Assembly: GCA_018894105.1 (NCBI GenBank)
Contig: CM032128.1
Coordinates: forward strand, 26,497,299-26,561,298
From: Jacaranda mimosifolia
Taxonomy: Eukaryota; Streptophyta; Magnoliopsida; Lamiales; Bignoniaceae
Direction: 5' to 3'
Length of the DNA stretch: 64,000 bases
The first letter of the stretch is position 1, and each line of letters begins with the position of its first letter. The translations under genes were made by a program, and so were the position numbers. This document shows positions 1 to 12,900 of the stretch, one piece after another. The notes below the pieces were generated by a model. That model was not told where the DNA came from. It searched no databases and saw nothing but the letters and a program-made list of their open reading frames with translations.

Positions 1-1630
1 ACCTTTCTTCAAAATCTATCTGGTTTCTAACATATCAGGGAGGCGTTATCTGCAGAAGGGCGTTATGGTATTAGTTTCTCATCTTCGAGAGTGACGCACT
101 TGGTGTATGAGTTCACTTGCGTCTGATGACTATACAACCAATCCCTTTTGAATACTCTTGGATAGATATTTGTGTGAGATTGGCTGGATCTTCTCTATCC
201 CCAATCGTCGTCTTAGCAATCCCAATTCATGGCGTCTAAAATTCTATTCAATAAGCCTTAGGCTCGAGTTTCATATTTAATTCGAGGAAGTGTGACAAGT
301 ATGACAGAATGCAAAACATCAAGATCATACATGGCATTATCATAATTTCCACAATTAGAAATCATACCTTCTACCATCTCGTTAGGATTCGATGTTTCTT
401 CTCCAGTCAGAGCATATGCACGTGCCCAGACTTTTGGCTTTCCACTAGTCCCTACAGCTTGTTTTTCTTTTTCCATGGGAGCTGGCCTTTCTCGATGTGG
501 CCAATCTTTGAACAAGTGTTGATCACTACCACAAACTACACATTTGCCCTACTTTCCCAACATCCTGATTCATCATGGCTTGGCTTTCCGCAAAATCCAC
601 ATGTCTTCGGTGCTGGATTCATGGCTCCGTCGGTCTGATAAACTTGCTACTTGGTGCCTCTAGTTTGTAACCTTGGTTGTTTGTTCCTCAGGTTGTTCTG
701 CCCGCCAAGTGGTAACCTTCCCTTTTGCCCTTTAATCTTCAATCTTTTTGATCTCTCGCAAATCTAATTCTATTTGTAGCGCCTTACTCATCACACGATT
801 GTAGCTCGAAAGATCACATGAGAAAAGGCGCCATCTAAGTTTTGGTCGTAACTATTCCATAAACTTGCGAACCTATCACCCCACATCTACAAGTATGTGA
901 GGTGCATACCGAATTAGTTGGCTAATGTGGCTTCATACTAGCTAACTGATGACACTCCTTGTATTAATTCCTTGAATTCTCTTTCCCTGGAATACTTGGT
1001 CACCTCTAGTACATATTTTTCCACAAACTCTCGGGTGAAGTTTTCCCAAGTTTGATGAGTTCCCTCCGCATTCCACATATGATCGATCATTTACCACTAA
1101 TCATGTGCAGGATCCTCGAAAAGAAATGTAACATATCGGATCTTCTGCTCATCTGGATAATGGAAAGTCCCAAATATCTTTTCCAAGCTCTTAACCCACA
1201 TCTCGGCTTTTCTACCATAAGGTTCTCCTAGGAATTTTGGGGGTTGCAATTGGAAGAACCGATCTAAAGCTTGGGCTTCTGTAAGTTCTTCAACATTCCC
1301 TGCTTGATTACCCTGTCCCTGCTGCTGGCAAAACTGCATAAATTGTTGCCACATCTAAAACATGGGCTTCACTGGTTGGCCCACAGTTGGTTGATTAACA
1401 TGAGGGATCTATGAAACCTTTTCTTTTATTTGAGTTCATGGTTCAGCTGGTGCTCTCTGTCTAGAGATATGCTATGCAGTAGCCAGTAGACCTGGCGATT
1501 TCCCTTTTCCATGCTGACCTGCTCGAGGTGGGTCAAGTATATGGGAACCTTCATGGGATGCTATTGCGTTTTCTAAATCCGCGTTTTCTAAATTGTCCCT
1601 TGTTATTCCTTAACTTGCTACTGTCAAGAT
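1..1630 (-). pseudogene. Ty3/gypsy (Tekay/Del-type) gag-protease, degraded
   Basis: Reading on the minus strand, 1354-1097 gives a retrotransposon gag domain with the block ALDRFFQLQPPKFLGE followed by W..SLEKIF and DEQKIRYVTF, typical of plant gypsy gag. Near 605-500 there are two zinc knuckles, CGFCGKPSHDESGC and CGSDQHLFKDW. The second has lost its last Cys, and they lie in different frames, so there is a frameshift. Further on, 515-258 reads ALTGEETSNPNEMVEGM and then YDLDVLHSV where the family has an aspartic protease D-S-G motif; the catalytic motif is gone. The reading frame is broken by stops and the element runs off the left edge of the window. The double knuckle and the long LTR (2001-5166) point to the chromovirus Tekay/Del group; that lineage call is inference. 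Confidence 0.8.
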
Positions 1631-1982
1631 TACACAATGACATCCAAAGTTAACAATGAAATTGTGATCTTTTATATATAATTATAAATTCTTTTTTCGA
1701 CAAATTAAACCAACTTCATTATAACGAAAATTAAGTCATTAAAAGTCTACATAAGAACTTTCATCACTCTAATCTCATCCACCATATTTTCTTAATCATA
1801 GGAAGATTCTCAATCACACATAAAATAAATCAAGGTTCTCTTCTTAGTCTAAAGTCCAATGTTTGTTTCCTGGAAGTGAAGACTACAACCTAGTCGACTA
1901 TCCTAGATATAATCCCCTATTTCCTACAGATTCCCCATGTATCCTCTTAATACCCATTTACCAAGGTCATCGTCAAACCCAA

Positions 1983-1994
1983 GCTCTAATACCA
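1983..1994 (-). other. Primer-binding site of the minus-strand gypsy element
   Basis: The minus strand reads TGGTATTAGAGC, one base away from the canonical plant primer-binding site complementary to initiator-Met tRNA. It lies 6 nt from the predicted LTR boundary at 2001 and on the gag side of it. It fixes the orientation of the element and the position of its 5' LTR. Confidence 0.8.
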
Positions 1995-2000
1995 CCTCTA

Positions 2001-5000
2001 TGGCACCCCCTCGCAGGATAGCACCCAAAGCTAAAGCGCCACTCAGTTTATCTTAAATATAGATCAGATAATAGCTAAGGAATTTGAAATTTAACCGACT
2101 TAAAGGAAAAACAATTTGCACTAACCCAAAATATCACTCCATAGCATAATATGTACAACCAAGTATCTTAGGTTTCATACAAACATTTCCATAACATCTC
2201 TTGGACAGCTATCTCGATCAAGTGTAGACTACATGTACAATAAAAACACCTAACCTATTACAAAAAAAACCCTTCAAAAAAAGCATGAGTCCCTGCTTCT
2301 CATGTAGACCTGTCTGGAAAAAAAAAAGAATAACAAGGAGGATAAGTCCTAAAGACTTAGTGAGGGAGAATAAAATGATAGGATTCGAAGGAAAACCACT
2401 GAGATACAACAATCAACAAACAAATTCGATAATAAGAAAAACTTTTCAATATGAACAAAATTCGGTATTAAGTAAGAATTTTTAGCATGATCAACAGAGT
2501 ACATGACATATATGATATCGAACTTGACAGACTGTTGGTCATTCCAACCTTATTATTTCTAGATCAAATTATAATTATGAGTACCAAGCGTTGGTACAAT
2601 ATAAATAAAACTTCCTTATTACTCTATTGCTCGAGCACCCAGCTCGATAGGTATCAACTTGTTATATGGCATAACCGGTCACATGCTGGATCCTGTCACT
2701 CATAGTTTGCTACATCCAACTACCTGTAAGTTAGGATCATAGGTGGGTACCAGCCGTAAGACTTGTCTTCGTTGGTCCGTTCCGTTCGGCCGTCTTTCTG
2801 ACCTAGTCCCTAGGCCCAAACCCTTCGTAGCATCCCTCCAGGTTGGACCGTCCATGGTGTCCATGGGTTGGAAACGGCCCATGGCATCCCATTAGTTGGA
2901 AACGGCCCATGGCGTCCCATGGGTTGGAAAGAGATAATGCCAATAGAAAAGAATTTAACCTTTAACTAAATAAAGTCTAGAAGAGGTATAGTACTAAAAT
3001 CCAGATACGCTAACGGGGACAGACTCAATAGGGGCCCCCACTGAAAATGCCATGTCAACTAGTGTGGCTCTTTGCTCTGCCAGACAAATATTTTACACTA
3101 TTGACCGAATAAGATATTTAAAAGGGTCAAGATTTTCAACGTTTAATTGCCAACAGGACAAAACAATTTAACATTATACCAACAAGGCGATCAACGATAC
3201 ATTTGAACAATCAACCTATTTATAAGAAGCTAACAAGTAATACGGGGTCAGCCGGCAAGGCTGTGGGGTGCAAGGGACAGAAAATGAAAAATATAATAAG
3301 AGTTCTAGACACTAGAATAGAAGCAATTAATAACCCCACATGGTGTACACATCAGAACATATAGCAATCAAGATTTCAAATAATGTACGGATTTCCAACA
3401 AGTACGATATAGAAATAGAAATAGTCACAGGTGTTTATCACAATAACCGATAAGTGAGAGAAAAGTGCCAGATTGGCATACCCTCACAGGGGTATACAAG
3501 TTAAGTAACAGATAACAAGCAATAAACAAGATCTCAAACAATTACGGATTTTAATAAACACAAGGCAGTTACAGTTCAAAAATAGGAACCCTCATAGGGG
3601 TTTATTACAAGAACAGATATGTATAAACAAGGCCGTATGGCAGACCCTCACAGGGCATACAAAAATAAAACCCATGAGGTTAGATCCTCACCTCCGAAAT
3701 CTCAGAAATGTCAGCCACAAACCGCAATCTACTGGTCCTCAGAACCCACTTCTTCGTCACCCATTCAAAAGAGTGTACTTACAATCAAAATCTACATTTA
3801 ATCCTAAAACGTACTATTATACTATCAACAGTCCAAGATCACTAACCGTCCACTAATATGATAATTATAGCATTAATCAGTATCATCAATACAGTAAGTG
3901 CTAATTAAACCACGATTATAAACAATGTCATAATTCATCTCGGTCCTATTAAAGGAGTAATAATCCATATCTTAATTACACTATAAACTTATAGCAACAT
4001 CCTAAATCGATAACAATATTAGTCCAAATAGCTTAATTAATCCAATTCTTCCACATAAGTCCAAAACCCACAGAAATAAAGGTTTCTTGCTCATTAACCT
4101 CAATTAACCAAATATGCCAAACATAGTATCATTTTCAGGTCCACTAAGTACAAGATTCCATACATGTATGGTCTCATAATATATATACAATTCTTATACT
4201 AAGCTTATTTCATGATATAATACAATACTTGGAAGAATTTAAAATGGTACAAAGACTATAAATTTGAATATTCCTCTTATTCTATTACCCAAGGTTGACT
4301 ATCGAGGTGCTGAAATGACAAACTAAAACCACCGCTGCAAACATCGCGTTGAGGAGAAAAATCTATCGTCATTGAAAAATTTCAAAACCACCGCCCACAG
4401 AATCCTTTCAGCTCTAGTAGTCCAAATATCCAACTAGATTCAAGTTTGGCCACTGGGAAAACCCTCAATCGAAGTTCCTAAGAGGTTGCACCACCTCACG
4501 CCACCACCTCCGTTCACCAAATTTTCGCTATCACTACCGCGTCTCACCTCTAGGCAAGGTTACTAATAGCTTCCCCAAGCTGAACACCTCCAGAAACAGC
4601 GCCCAGAAACTGAGTTCAGCCCTACTCTGCCATCATCCGCCAACCTTTACCGCGGTTAACCTCGATCTTCACGCTTTCCAGTGAATCAATGGAGTTTGAG
4701 TGTGCATGGGGTATGGTTGTGATGCTGAGGGTGTGGGGATGAAGATAAACAAAGTGGATAGCCAAGAATGGCCACGGCCAAAGAGATCGCTGGAGGAAAA
4801 GAAACGATGATGCGGTGAAGAAATGAAATTGAAATGGGGTGGAATTGCAAAAATGGGATATTTATAGGGGGCAAAGTTCATATTTCAATTTTGACCCCAA
4901 AAAGAAATAAAATCATGCAATCAAGTCCTGCAAATTTATTAAAATATGGCTGAACCCTAGTTGACTTAGGGCCTTCCATGCAAACCCCAACATTTGAAAA

Positions 5001-5166
5001 TGTCATCCAATTGAGTTTCTAAAAATTACACATTGACCCCAAAGATTTCAAAATTCTTGCAATTAAGTCCTTTTTATTTGTTTTTCGAGCCTTAAAATTT
5101 GATCAACTGATATTTTAATTTCTAAATCCTTATTTTTTCAAAATACCAAATTTCAAGGGTGTTGCA
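2001..5166 (-). repeat. 5' LTR of the Tekay/Del-type gypsy element
   Basis: In + orientation the segment begins TGGCACCCC and ends GGGTGTTGCA, so it has TG..CA ends and a short imperfect inverted repeat. The primer-binding site adjoins its left side. A length of about 3.2 kb is large, but LTRs of this size are known in Tekay/Del chromoviruses. It contains a short tandem array (2843-2930) and repeated palindromic CCCTCACAGGGG-like motifs (3480-3660). The ORFs inside it show no recognisable protein. The right boundary cannot be confirmed because the partner LTR lies outside the window. Confidence 0.65.
2843..2930. repeat. Short tandem array (25-28 bp units) inside the gypsy LTR
   Basis: Units starting with TTGGA occur at 2843, 2868, 2896 and 2924, each followed by a C/G-rich core with CCATGG. 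The last two full units differ at only a few positions. Such arrays are common in the U3 region of LTRs. Confidence 0.8.
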
Positions 5167-5669
5167 AAATTTATGTTAAATATAATCGTATATGGATATA
5201 GATGTAGATATATAGGTATGTATACTATACAATATAATATTGCCATACAAAAACTATAAAAATATAAAGTAATACGATTGGGATGCTTAGAAGAATAATT
5301 TTTTATTTATGAATTAGCGATGTTTCATGAGAAGGAAAATAAATTTATTATCTAAATGAATAGAAAATATATAGTAAATGTATTTAAATCTGAAATTATA
5401 AAGACAAAATTATTTCTTAGATACTATATTAATTTTGGGATAATAAGTGGCCTCGAGTACTTTTGATATTTATGCATTTATGTTCTAACTATGTATAGGA
5501 AAAGATATATACAGAATATATATGCTTATTTATATATATATATATTGTTATTCAATCATTTACAGAAAATAAAATATTTCTATTTGTGGGTAAAATAAAG
5601 AAATAGAATTAATGTATTATTTATGCTTTATATAGATAAAGGCAAAATGATATTTTTATGAGTATATAA
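5167..5669. other. AT-rich spacer
   Basis: Very AT-rich sequence between the gypsy LTR and the Mutator-like element. It has short (TA)n runs near 5531. I see no gene or recognisable repeat family. Confidence 0.6.
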
Positions 5670-6900
5670 GGAGAATTGCAAATGACCTCATGCGATAATC
5701 AAACTAGGCGAAAAACCCACTATCAAAATACACACACACACAAAAATACTCCTTGTGTTTTTTAAAACCATGCACGATGCCCCCCATTTCATGGTTGTTG
5801 CTGATTTAACCTTATTTCAATATATAAAGATTAAATTATCCTTATCATTTTTGTATATTTTTAATTCAATTTAAATATTTCTTATTATCAGATTTTATTT
5901 TATTTTTTATTTTTCTTTTTTCTTTTTTTTCCTTTTCTTTTTATTTCTTATTTTTCTCTCTTCCACCTATCTATTCTCGCTATTGCCATCATTACTGCTG
6001 GCCAAAACTCCATAGTCATGCACCGTGCTCCAATCCCAACCTACCACCCAACCTCTATACCCAACACCAATAAGGTCGAGACCATGACAACCATAAGGAT
6101 TTGAGGGTAAGTTAAGATGGTGGTGTGGCGGAGAAATACACAGCGGCCGTTTGCCATCATCAACACAACCGCAGCTAGCTGAATCTAAAGTTTTGGAGGT
6201 GGAGGTGGGGCGGTTGAGGATTCCATGGCAGCTGTGAGGGATTTGAGAATGGGGTGGATGGGAGAAGGTGTGGTGGGATTGTATATATTATATATTATAT
6301 ATATTATGTATATTATACATTATATATAAATTAGGCTACCTTGCTGCCATGGTAGTCGTGAGGGATTTGAAGTGGGGAAAAGGTGGTGGAGCTTATATAT
6401 ATATTATATGTATTGTATATATATATATATGTAACTTCTGCTGCCACAGCAGGCATGAGGTAGGGGGACTAGGTTTCTGTGGGGGAGAAGATAGGGTTTG
6501 GTGTAGGGAGTTTGGGGGTTTGGTGGGGGGGGGGGGGGGGATTATTATATATATAAATATAGATATATATTAATTTATATGTATGTATTAATATATATTA
6601 TATATATACATAAATCTAATAAAATATATTACATATATTATAAATATTAAATATTATTTAATCTTGACAATTCATTTTTTAAAAGAATCCAACGGTTGAT
6701 ATAATTAAATGCATTATGATCTTTTTCGCACATAAAAAACCTTGATCACTTGCAGCAAAGGCGCATACAACTCATTCCTTGTCTTGAAAGGATTTTTTGC
6801 ATGATTCTAGAAAAAGATATGGTGCATTTTTGTATTTTTTTTTCTCCATGAAATTTCTCGCCTATTTTAATTATCATAGGAGGGTTATTTACAATTTTCC
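5670..6900. mobile_element. Mutator-like (MULE) non-autonomous inverted-repeat element
   Basis: The left end (5670-5718) and the reverse complement of the right end (6900-6852) align over about 50 bp, sharing GGA.AATTG.AAAT.ACC, GATAAT.AAA.TAGGCGA and AAA. Weaker similarity continues past 100 bp (ACAAAAAT, CATGCA). Long degenerate inverted repeats are typical of MULEs. The flanking 9-mers AGTATATAA and ACTAAATGA match at 6 of 9 positions, consistent with a decayed 9-bp target duplication. There is no transposase. The interior (about 5950-6530) is less AT-rich and contains three diverged copies of a GTGAGGGATTTGA-type segment, plus (TA)n tracts and a run of 16 G at 6525-6540. Confidence 0.6.
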
Positions 6901-7924
6901 ACTAAATGATCCTTCACTTTATAAAAATTTTTAAAAACCTATTTTTCTTAGAAATCTAATAGAACTACCACATGTGGCCGTTAGTAAGTTTCTTTGGAGG
7001 TACAAATGAAGTGTGCAACTCACATGAGTCACAAGTTATGCTTCGTAATACCTAATATGGTATTATTTTCATTCTCATTTTTATTTCCATCATCTTTAAT
7101 ATTTGAAAAGATAGTTAGTGAAAATAAGTTAAAAATTAGTGCATTTAGATATATTGTTAGAAAAATAATAATTATATTAGGTTTAGTAGGTTGTAGGTTG
7201 AGAGAGTAGTAGTAGTAGAGATAACATATATAGATTATTGGGAAATATATTTTGAGAATTAAAATAATATATGTGTTGGGTGAAAACATTTGATGTGTTT
7301 CAATTTTAAAATAGTAAAAAACTAATCAAAGTACATTACTCAAATATGAAGTATATATAAAAAAATTTATCTAGATAAATCGAGAGAGCTGCATTAAAAT
7401 AATAATAAACTAAAAATTCAATCAAAGATAAATTCTTATATAAACATATAAAAATATTTGAAAATGCTATTAAAAAATGATGCATTAAGTATAATTAATT
7501 AAATTGAAAAAAAACACACTGCATGTTGATATTGTTAAGTAATTTAATGATTATAATCCTAAGTTGGCCATAAAAACTTTAAATTTAAATCAATATTCAG
7601 GAAATAATGAAGTAATAATATAAAAAAAAAATTTAATATATTAGAAGAGTATCTAATTAATTTAGAATGAAAACAAAACAAAAATAATTTAAAGGTATGT
7701 TATAAAAAAATATTGAAAATTTTCTACAAAATGAACTTTGAATTAAAAAGAAAAAGAAATGTTATTATATTATGCTAACTGGGGGAAAAGGTCATATAAA
7801 TAAATAAAATTGAATAAAAATATAGAATTATTGTACAAATAATGCAGAAATAAAATATAAAAAGAATAACTATAGAATAGGAAAAATTACATATAAATCA
7901 AATGAAATATTTATTCATTAATCT
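6901..7924. other. AT-rich intergenic sequence
   Basis: Low-complexity AT-rich DNA. Short overlapping reading frames on both strands (7029-7289 minus, 6994-7209 plus) have composition typical of random AT-rich translation and no recognisable domain. Confidence 0.6.
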
Positions 7925-8091
7925 TGAGTTAAACTATTTACCCTTATCCTTCTTCTTGTTATCTTATAGCTCTTTTGCTTGACCAATCCTGGGAGCAAGA
8001 GTTTTGCTGTTCTTTGAGGTGCCGACGTAACACTCTCTGGCGACATGTAGATCATTGACAACTTCACCTATTCCATTTGACATGGGATATT
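7925..8091 (-). pseudogene. Tat-type gypsy gag-pol, 3' piece split off by copia A
   Basis: The minus strand reads K-Y-P-M-S-N-G-I-G-E-V followed by VARECYVGTSK, matching the post-protease segment of plant Tat-type gypsy polyproteins (KFPT..GVGEV....VARECY). It continues the frame of the fragment that resumes at 15456 on the other side of copia A. The 5-bp target duplication TCAAC lies at 8092-8096 and 15451-15455. Below 7925 the coding similarity stops, so the element is truncated here. Confidence 0.8.
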
Positions 8092-8096
8092 TCAAC

Positions 8097-9959
8097 TGTT
8101 GGAAATTAGTCTTCTTTGACCAAATATTTAAGTGGGCTCAGCGCATTAATGTCTAAGAAATTAGTGATCTCGTAAACTATGCCGTGGGTAGATGATGATA
8201 ATGTGATTAATTGGCCAAAATCAATTTCAAGTGAATGAGAAATTAATGGTCAAAGTGAGCTCCTTGATGGTTGACTAAGAAGACTAGTAAAGAAGTCAAT
8301 GAAATGGGAGAAAAGGAACTCTATCCCATATTGAATGATGAATAAAAAGTGGACTGAAATAGATACCTCAAGTGTGGAGGTAAGAGATGGGTCCCTTGGG
8401 GGTACCACAAGTGTTTGGAGGGGAGAAGAGTCAGGTGAGCATTTTCGGTTCGGTAAATTAACCGACCGAACCAATCAGCTAATTCACCAGAAATGTATGA
8501 AAATTATTAACCATTTACTGCACCGAATTTTTTAGTTAATCGGTAAAATTAACTGAAAATTTTCAGTTCGATTTGGATAATTTACCAATTGACCAATCTT
8601 TATTTGATATTTTTTTGTCAATATTATTATTCAACATTGTAATATTATAGTTGAAACAAAAACTTAATTATTTCGGTTCAAGCAAAAATAAGCAATCTAA
8701 TTATTTTTAAAATCATAGTAAAGAACTTTCAATACTATAGAACAAGTAACATGTATTAGTAAGTAGAACACCTAAAATTGTCATACCTTTACCCCTGTTT
8801 AGCAAGCTTCTAAGGAACTTTTGAATATCTACTAATTAGGTTACAACAAGAAAAATCTAGAATTAAATGGATTCAATCCAAAATTTTAAACTTTATACAA
8901 TTGAGAATGTATCTGCATAAGTAGTTTTCTAGTAAAAAATCAACAAGAATATAACCTGAACTTTATAAATCTAAAGTTACTCCTCCTTATTTTTAGTTCA
9001 CATATGCTTCTTCCCATAATTATATAATTTATAAAGAAAAAATCAAGCAACCTACACAATTGTTGAGAATTTATAAAAATTCGGTTAAATCAATTTTAAC
9101 TGTTTTTTATGAAAAATTAACCAAACCGCACCGTTAACTGAAAATTTCTAAAAAATTAATTGTCAACTGAACCGAAAATCAACTGGACAAAACAGTTTGG
9201 TAAATTTGGTTTTGGTTCAGTCGGTTAATCGATTTTTTCAATTAATGGATAATTTTACACACCCCTAGAGAAGACCTACATGGTAGTAGGTTCAATCCAA
9301 CCCACATGCATGCGCACGCCGCTGCTATGTGCCTATCTGACCGACTTGGCTCGGCCTGGTCGTGGGCTTGGCGTGGGCGGGGCGTGGCGTGGTTGTGGAC
9401 TTAGGTTTGGATTAAATTGAATTAAACCTTCAATCCAATATTAACTTTTTAGTACTAAATTCAATCTAATTTTTATTTGACCCAATAGAGACCTTCAAAC
9501 TTCTGTTAGATTATTAAATTTTTCAACGTGTGGAAAGTTGAAAAATGAGATAAATCCTCCAGCAGATGAAGCACCTGGACTGTATCCTTCCAACTTTCTA
9601 CATTGGAAAAGTGGTTGCTGCTTGGGAAAAATTACAGGCCATTTTGATCGCCTTTCGGCTGCATCTTTGGCACTATAAATAAACTGTCCTATATCTGTAT
9701 CAATACATACAATACATACAAGCACATTTTCATACAACATTTTCTGCATAATCCATAAAAGATAGTTCAGCACGCTTGAGTTTGAAGTGCTCAAATAGTG
9801 TGTAATACTGCTACTGTTTGATAAAGTCGTTGTATCTTGAGAGATGATAACCAGTTTTCCATAAGCACCAGTGTGGGGGCTAATTCATCTTAAAGATAGA
9901 GAGTTCCACTCTCGCATCGACTACCTACTGATCACATAACTTCTACTATCAAAATAACA
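8097..9959 (+). repeat. 5' LTR of copia A (with nested insertion)
   Basis: It starts TGTTGG and ends AATAACA. Without the inserted element (8431-9267) and its 8-bp duplication it is about 1.02 kb, matching the 993-bp 3' LTR. The promoter motif TATAAA is at 9674-9679, so transcription would start near 9706. A 14-nt stretch at 9881-9894 is a perfect complement of the primer-site position just after the LTR (9962-9975). Confidence 0.9.
8431..9267. mobile_element. hAT-like MITE nested in the 5' LTR of copia A
   Basis: An 837-bp segment is present in the 5' LTR and absent from the 3' LTR. It is flanked by 8-mers GAGAAGAG (8423-8430) and GAGAAGAC (9268-9275). The empty site in the 3' LTR reads GGGAGATAACCT near 14765. 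Its ends TCAGGTGAGCA and (reverse complement) TAGGGGTGTGTA are imperfect inverted repeats of hAT type. The ends are rich in GGTTCGGT / ACCGAACC motifs. No transposase is encoded. Confidence 0.8.
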
Positions 9960-9961
9960 AT

Positions 9962-9975
9962 TTTAAGATGAATTA
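9962..9975 (+). other. Primer-site position of copia A, complementary to its own LTR
   Basis: TTTAAGATGAATTA begins at the third base after the 5' LTR, where a primer-binding site should be. It does not match TGGTATCAGAGC. It is an exact reverse complement of 9881-9894 in the upstream LTR (14 of 14), and of 15372-15385 in the 3' LTR with one mismatch. Confidence 0.6.
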
Positions 9976-9990
9976 CCAATTTTTGTTAGC

Positions 9991-12900
9991 ATGGCATCCA
10001 ACCAGTTTTTTGTTTCTCCAATCATCATTGCTCTTATCACTGCATCAGTTCCTGCTCATAGAGAGACACTGAAAAAATTCAATAGAATTCACTTTAAGAG
10101 ATGGCAATAGAAAATATTGTTTCACCTTACTACTTTGAGTCTTATCAGATTCCTGAAAGAAGATACACCTGTTGTACATGAAGAGGATACTGATGTCCAA
10201 AAATGGGAAGCTTTGGATGCTTGGAATCAAAGTTATTTCCTATGCTGAAACTAGATTCTGAATGAACTGGATGATTCATTATAAAATGTCTATAGTCTTA
10301 CTAAGATAACTAAAGATCTGTGGGCATCGCTAGATAAGAAGTACCGAGTAGAGGATCCCGATTTGAAGAAATTTGTGGTGGCCAAATTTCTAGACTACAA
10401 GTTGGTGGTTTCCAAATGCCTCATGAGCCAAGTCCAAGAATTGTATATTATTCTGCACGAAATTTATGCTGAGAGCATAATTTTAAGTAAATCCTTTCAA
10501 ATAGCTGCAATAATTGAAAAGCTACCACTATCATAGAAGGATTTCAAGAACTATATCAAACACAAGAGAAAGAAGACGTGTCTTGAAGATCTGATTGTCC
10601 GACTGAAGATTGAGGATGGCAATCAGATGTTTGATGTTAAGTCAGGCAAGATCAAAATGGAGGCTAAAGTTAACTTGGTTGAACCTGGCTCAAATGCAAA
10701 CAAAAAGATAAAGCATTAAGAGGCCAGTCAAAATAGCAACGGCAAGAAGCCCATGAGGTTTCAAGGGAATTGCTATAACTGTGGCAAGCTAAACCACGAG
10801 GCCAAAAAATATTAGCTTCCTAAGAAGAACAAACCAAATCAAGTCCATATGATTGAGGACAAGTCCGTACTACTGGACGTATTTGAACTGAATCTCTTGA
10901 CAGTGGTTTTCGAAGCCAATATTGTTGATAATTCGAGAGAGTAGCGGATTGACACTAGTGCCACTTGGCACATTTGCTCTGAGAAGTCAATGTTGTCAAC
11001 CTATATTTCTGTCACTGAAAAGAAATTGTATATGGAAAATTCAACAACTTCTAATATTATTGGAATAGGCAAGGTTGTTTTGATGATGACTTATGGTAAG
11101 GAGCTGATGCCAAATGAGGTTCTTCATGTGCCAGGCATACGCAAGAACTTAGTGTTAAGGTCTTTACTAGTGAAAATTGGTTTTAAGCTTGTATTTAAGT
11201 CTGACAAATTTATGCTTTCTAAGAATAGCTTGTTTCTAGATAGAGGCTATGTGCAGAATGGGCTGTTCAAATTTAATGTAATGCCTGTAATAAAAAAAAA
11301 TGTTCAAGTGAATAATAATAAAGCCTTTGATTCTGCTTACTTGATTGAGTGTTGTGATTTATGGCACATTCGATTAAGACATGTTGATTTCAACACTTTG
11401 CGCAGATTAGTAAATTTGGAATTGTTGTCTCCATTTCAAATTGATACAACTCATAAGTGTGAAATATGTGTGAAGCCAAAATGGCACTAAGGCTCCTTTT
11501 CACTTGATTGAATAGAGCATGACGCCTCTAGAATTAATCCACAGTGATATCTGTTATTTGAAATTTGTGCAAACTAGAGGTAAGAAGAAGTATTTCATTA
11601 CTTTTATAAGTGATTGTATAAGGTTTTGCTATGTATTCCTTTTACGAAGCAAAGATAAAGCACTAGAAGCATTCAAGTGCTATAAAACTAAGGTTGAAAA
11701 TCAACTTATCAAACAAATTAAAACTATCAAAAGTGATAGAGGTGGTGAATATGGAGCATCGTTTGAAGAATTCTACTTAATTCTGGAATTAATCATCAAA
11801 GCATAGCTCTTTACTCACCTCAATCAAATATTGTTGTTGAATGTAAAAAATCAAACTCTTAAGGAAATGATGAATACTATATTTATTAATTCTGGTTTAC
11901 CTCAAAACATGTGGGGGATTTATTCTTTCAACTAACCACATTTTGAACAAAACATCCCACAAAGAAAAAAATGAAACCCCTTATGAATTATGGAAAGGTC
12001 ACAAACCTTCCTACAAATATGTGAAAGTGTGGGGGTGCTTGGCTAAGGTGGAGGTACCTGAGCCAAAACGGCTAAAAATGGGGCTGAGAACTATTGATTG
12101 CATTTTCATTGGATATGCACACAACAATAGTGCCTATCGATTCTTGGTGCATAAATCAGCAATTCCTGATATAAATGAAGAAATGATCATTGAATTTAAG
12201 AATGCTATATTTTTCAAAAATATCTTTCCTTGTAAAGATAAGGAAGAATTAAGCTCTCGTAAAAGATCTTTGGAATTAACAAGTGGTTCTCAAATGAATA
12301 AAGAACCAAGATGAAGCAAGAAGGTCAGAAAGGAAAAGACATTTTTCGAGACTTTCCAACTTATATGTTAGAAAATGAACCACGGACAATTAGTGAGGCA
12401 CTATCCAATCCAAAAGCACCTTTCTGGAAAAAAGCTACCAATAGTGAGATAAAGTCGATCATGTAGAATCACACGTAGGAGTTCGTTGATCTCCCAACAG
12501 GCCACAAACTTTTAGGCTGCAAGTGGATCTTTGAAGAAAATACAAGGCAGATGGCTCTATAAACAAATATAAGGCTAGGTTGGTAGCAAAAGGGATCAAA
12601 CAAAATGAAGGATTTGACTTCTTCTATACTTACTCATCAATAACGATAATCACATCAATAGGGTGTTCATTGCAATAACAGCCTTGAATAACCTTGAAAT
12701 ACATCAAATGGATGTGAAAACTGCCTTCTTGAATGGTGAGTCAGATGAAGAAAATGATAAGAAACAACCCAAAGGAATTGTTGTTCCCAAACAAAAAAAG
12801 AAAGTGTACAGACTTGTTAAATTGTTGTACAGGCTTTGAAACAATGGCATGAAAATTTGACAAAATAATGTTGTCAAATGGCTTTAAGATATATGAGTAC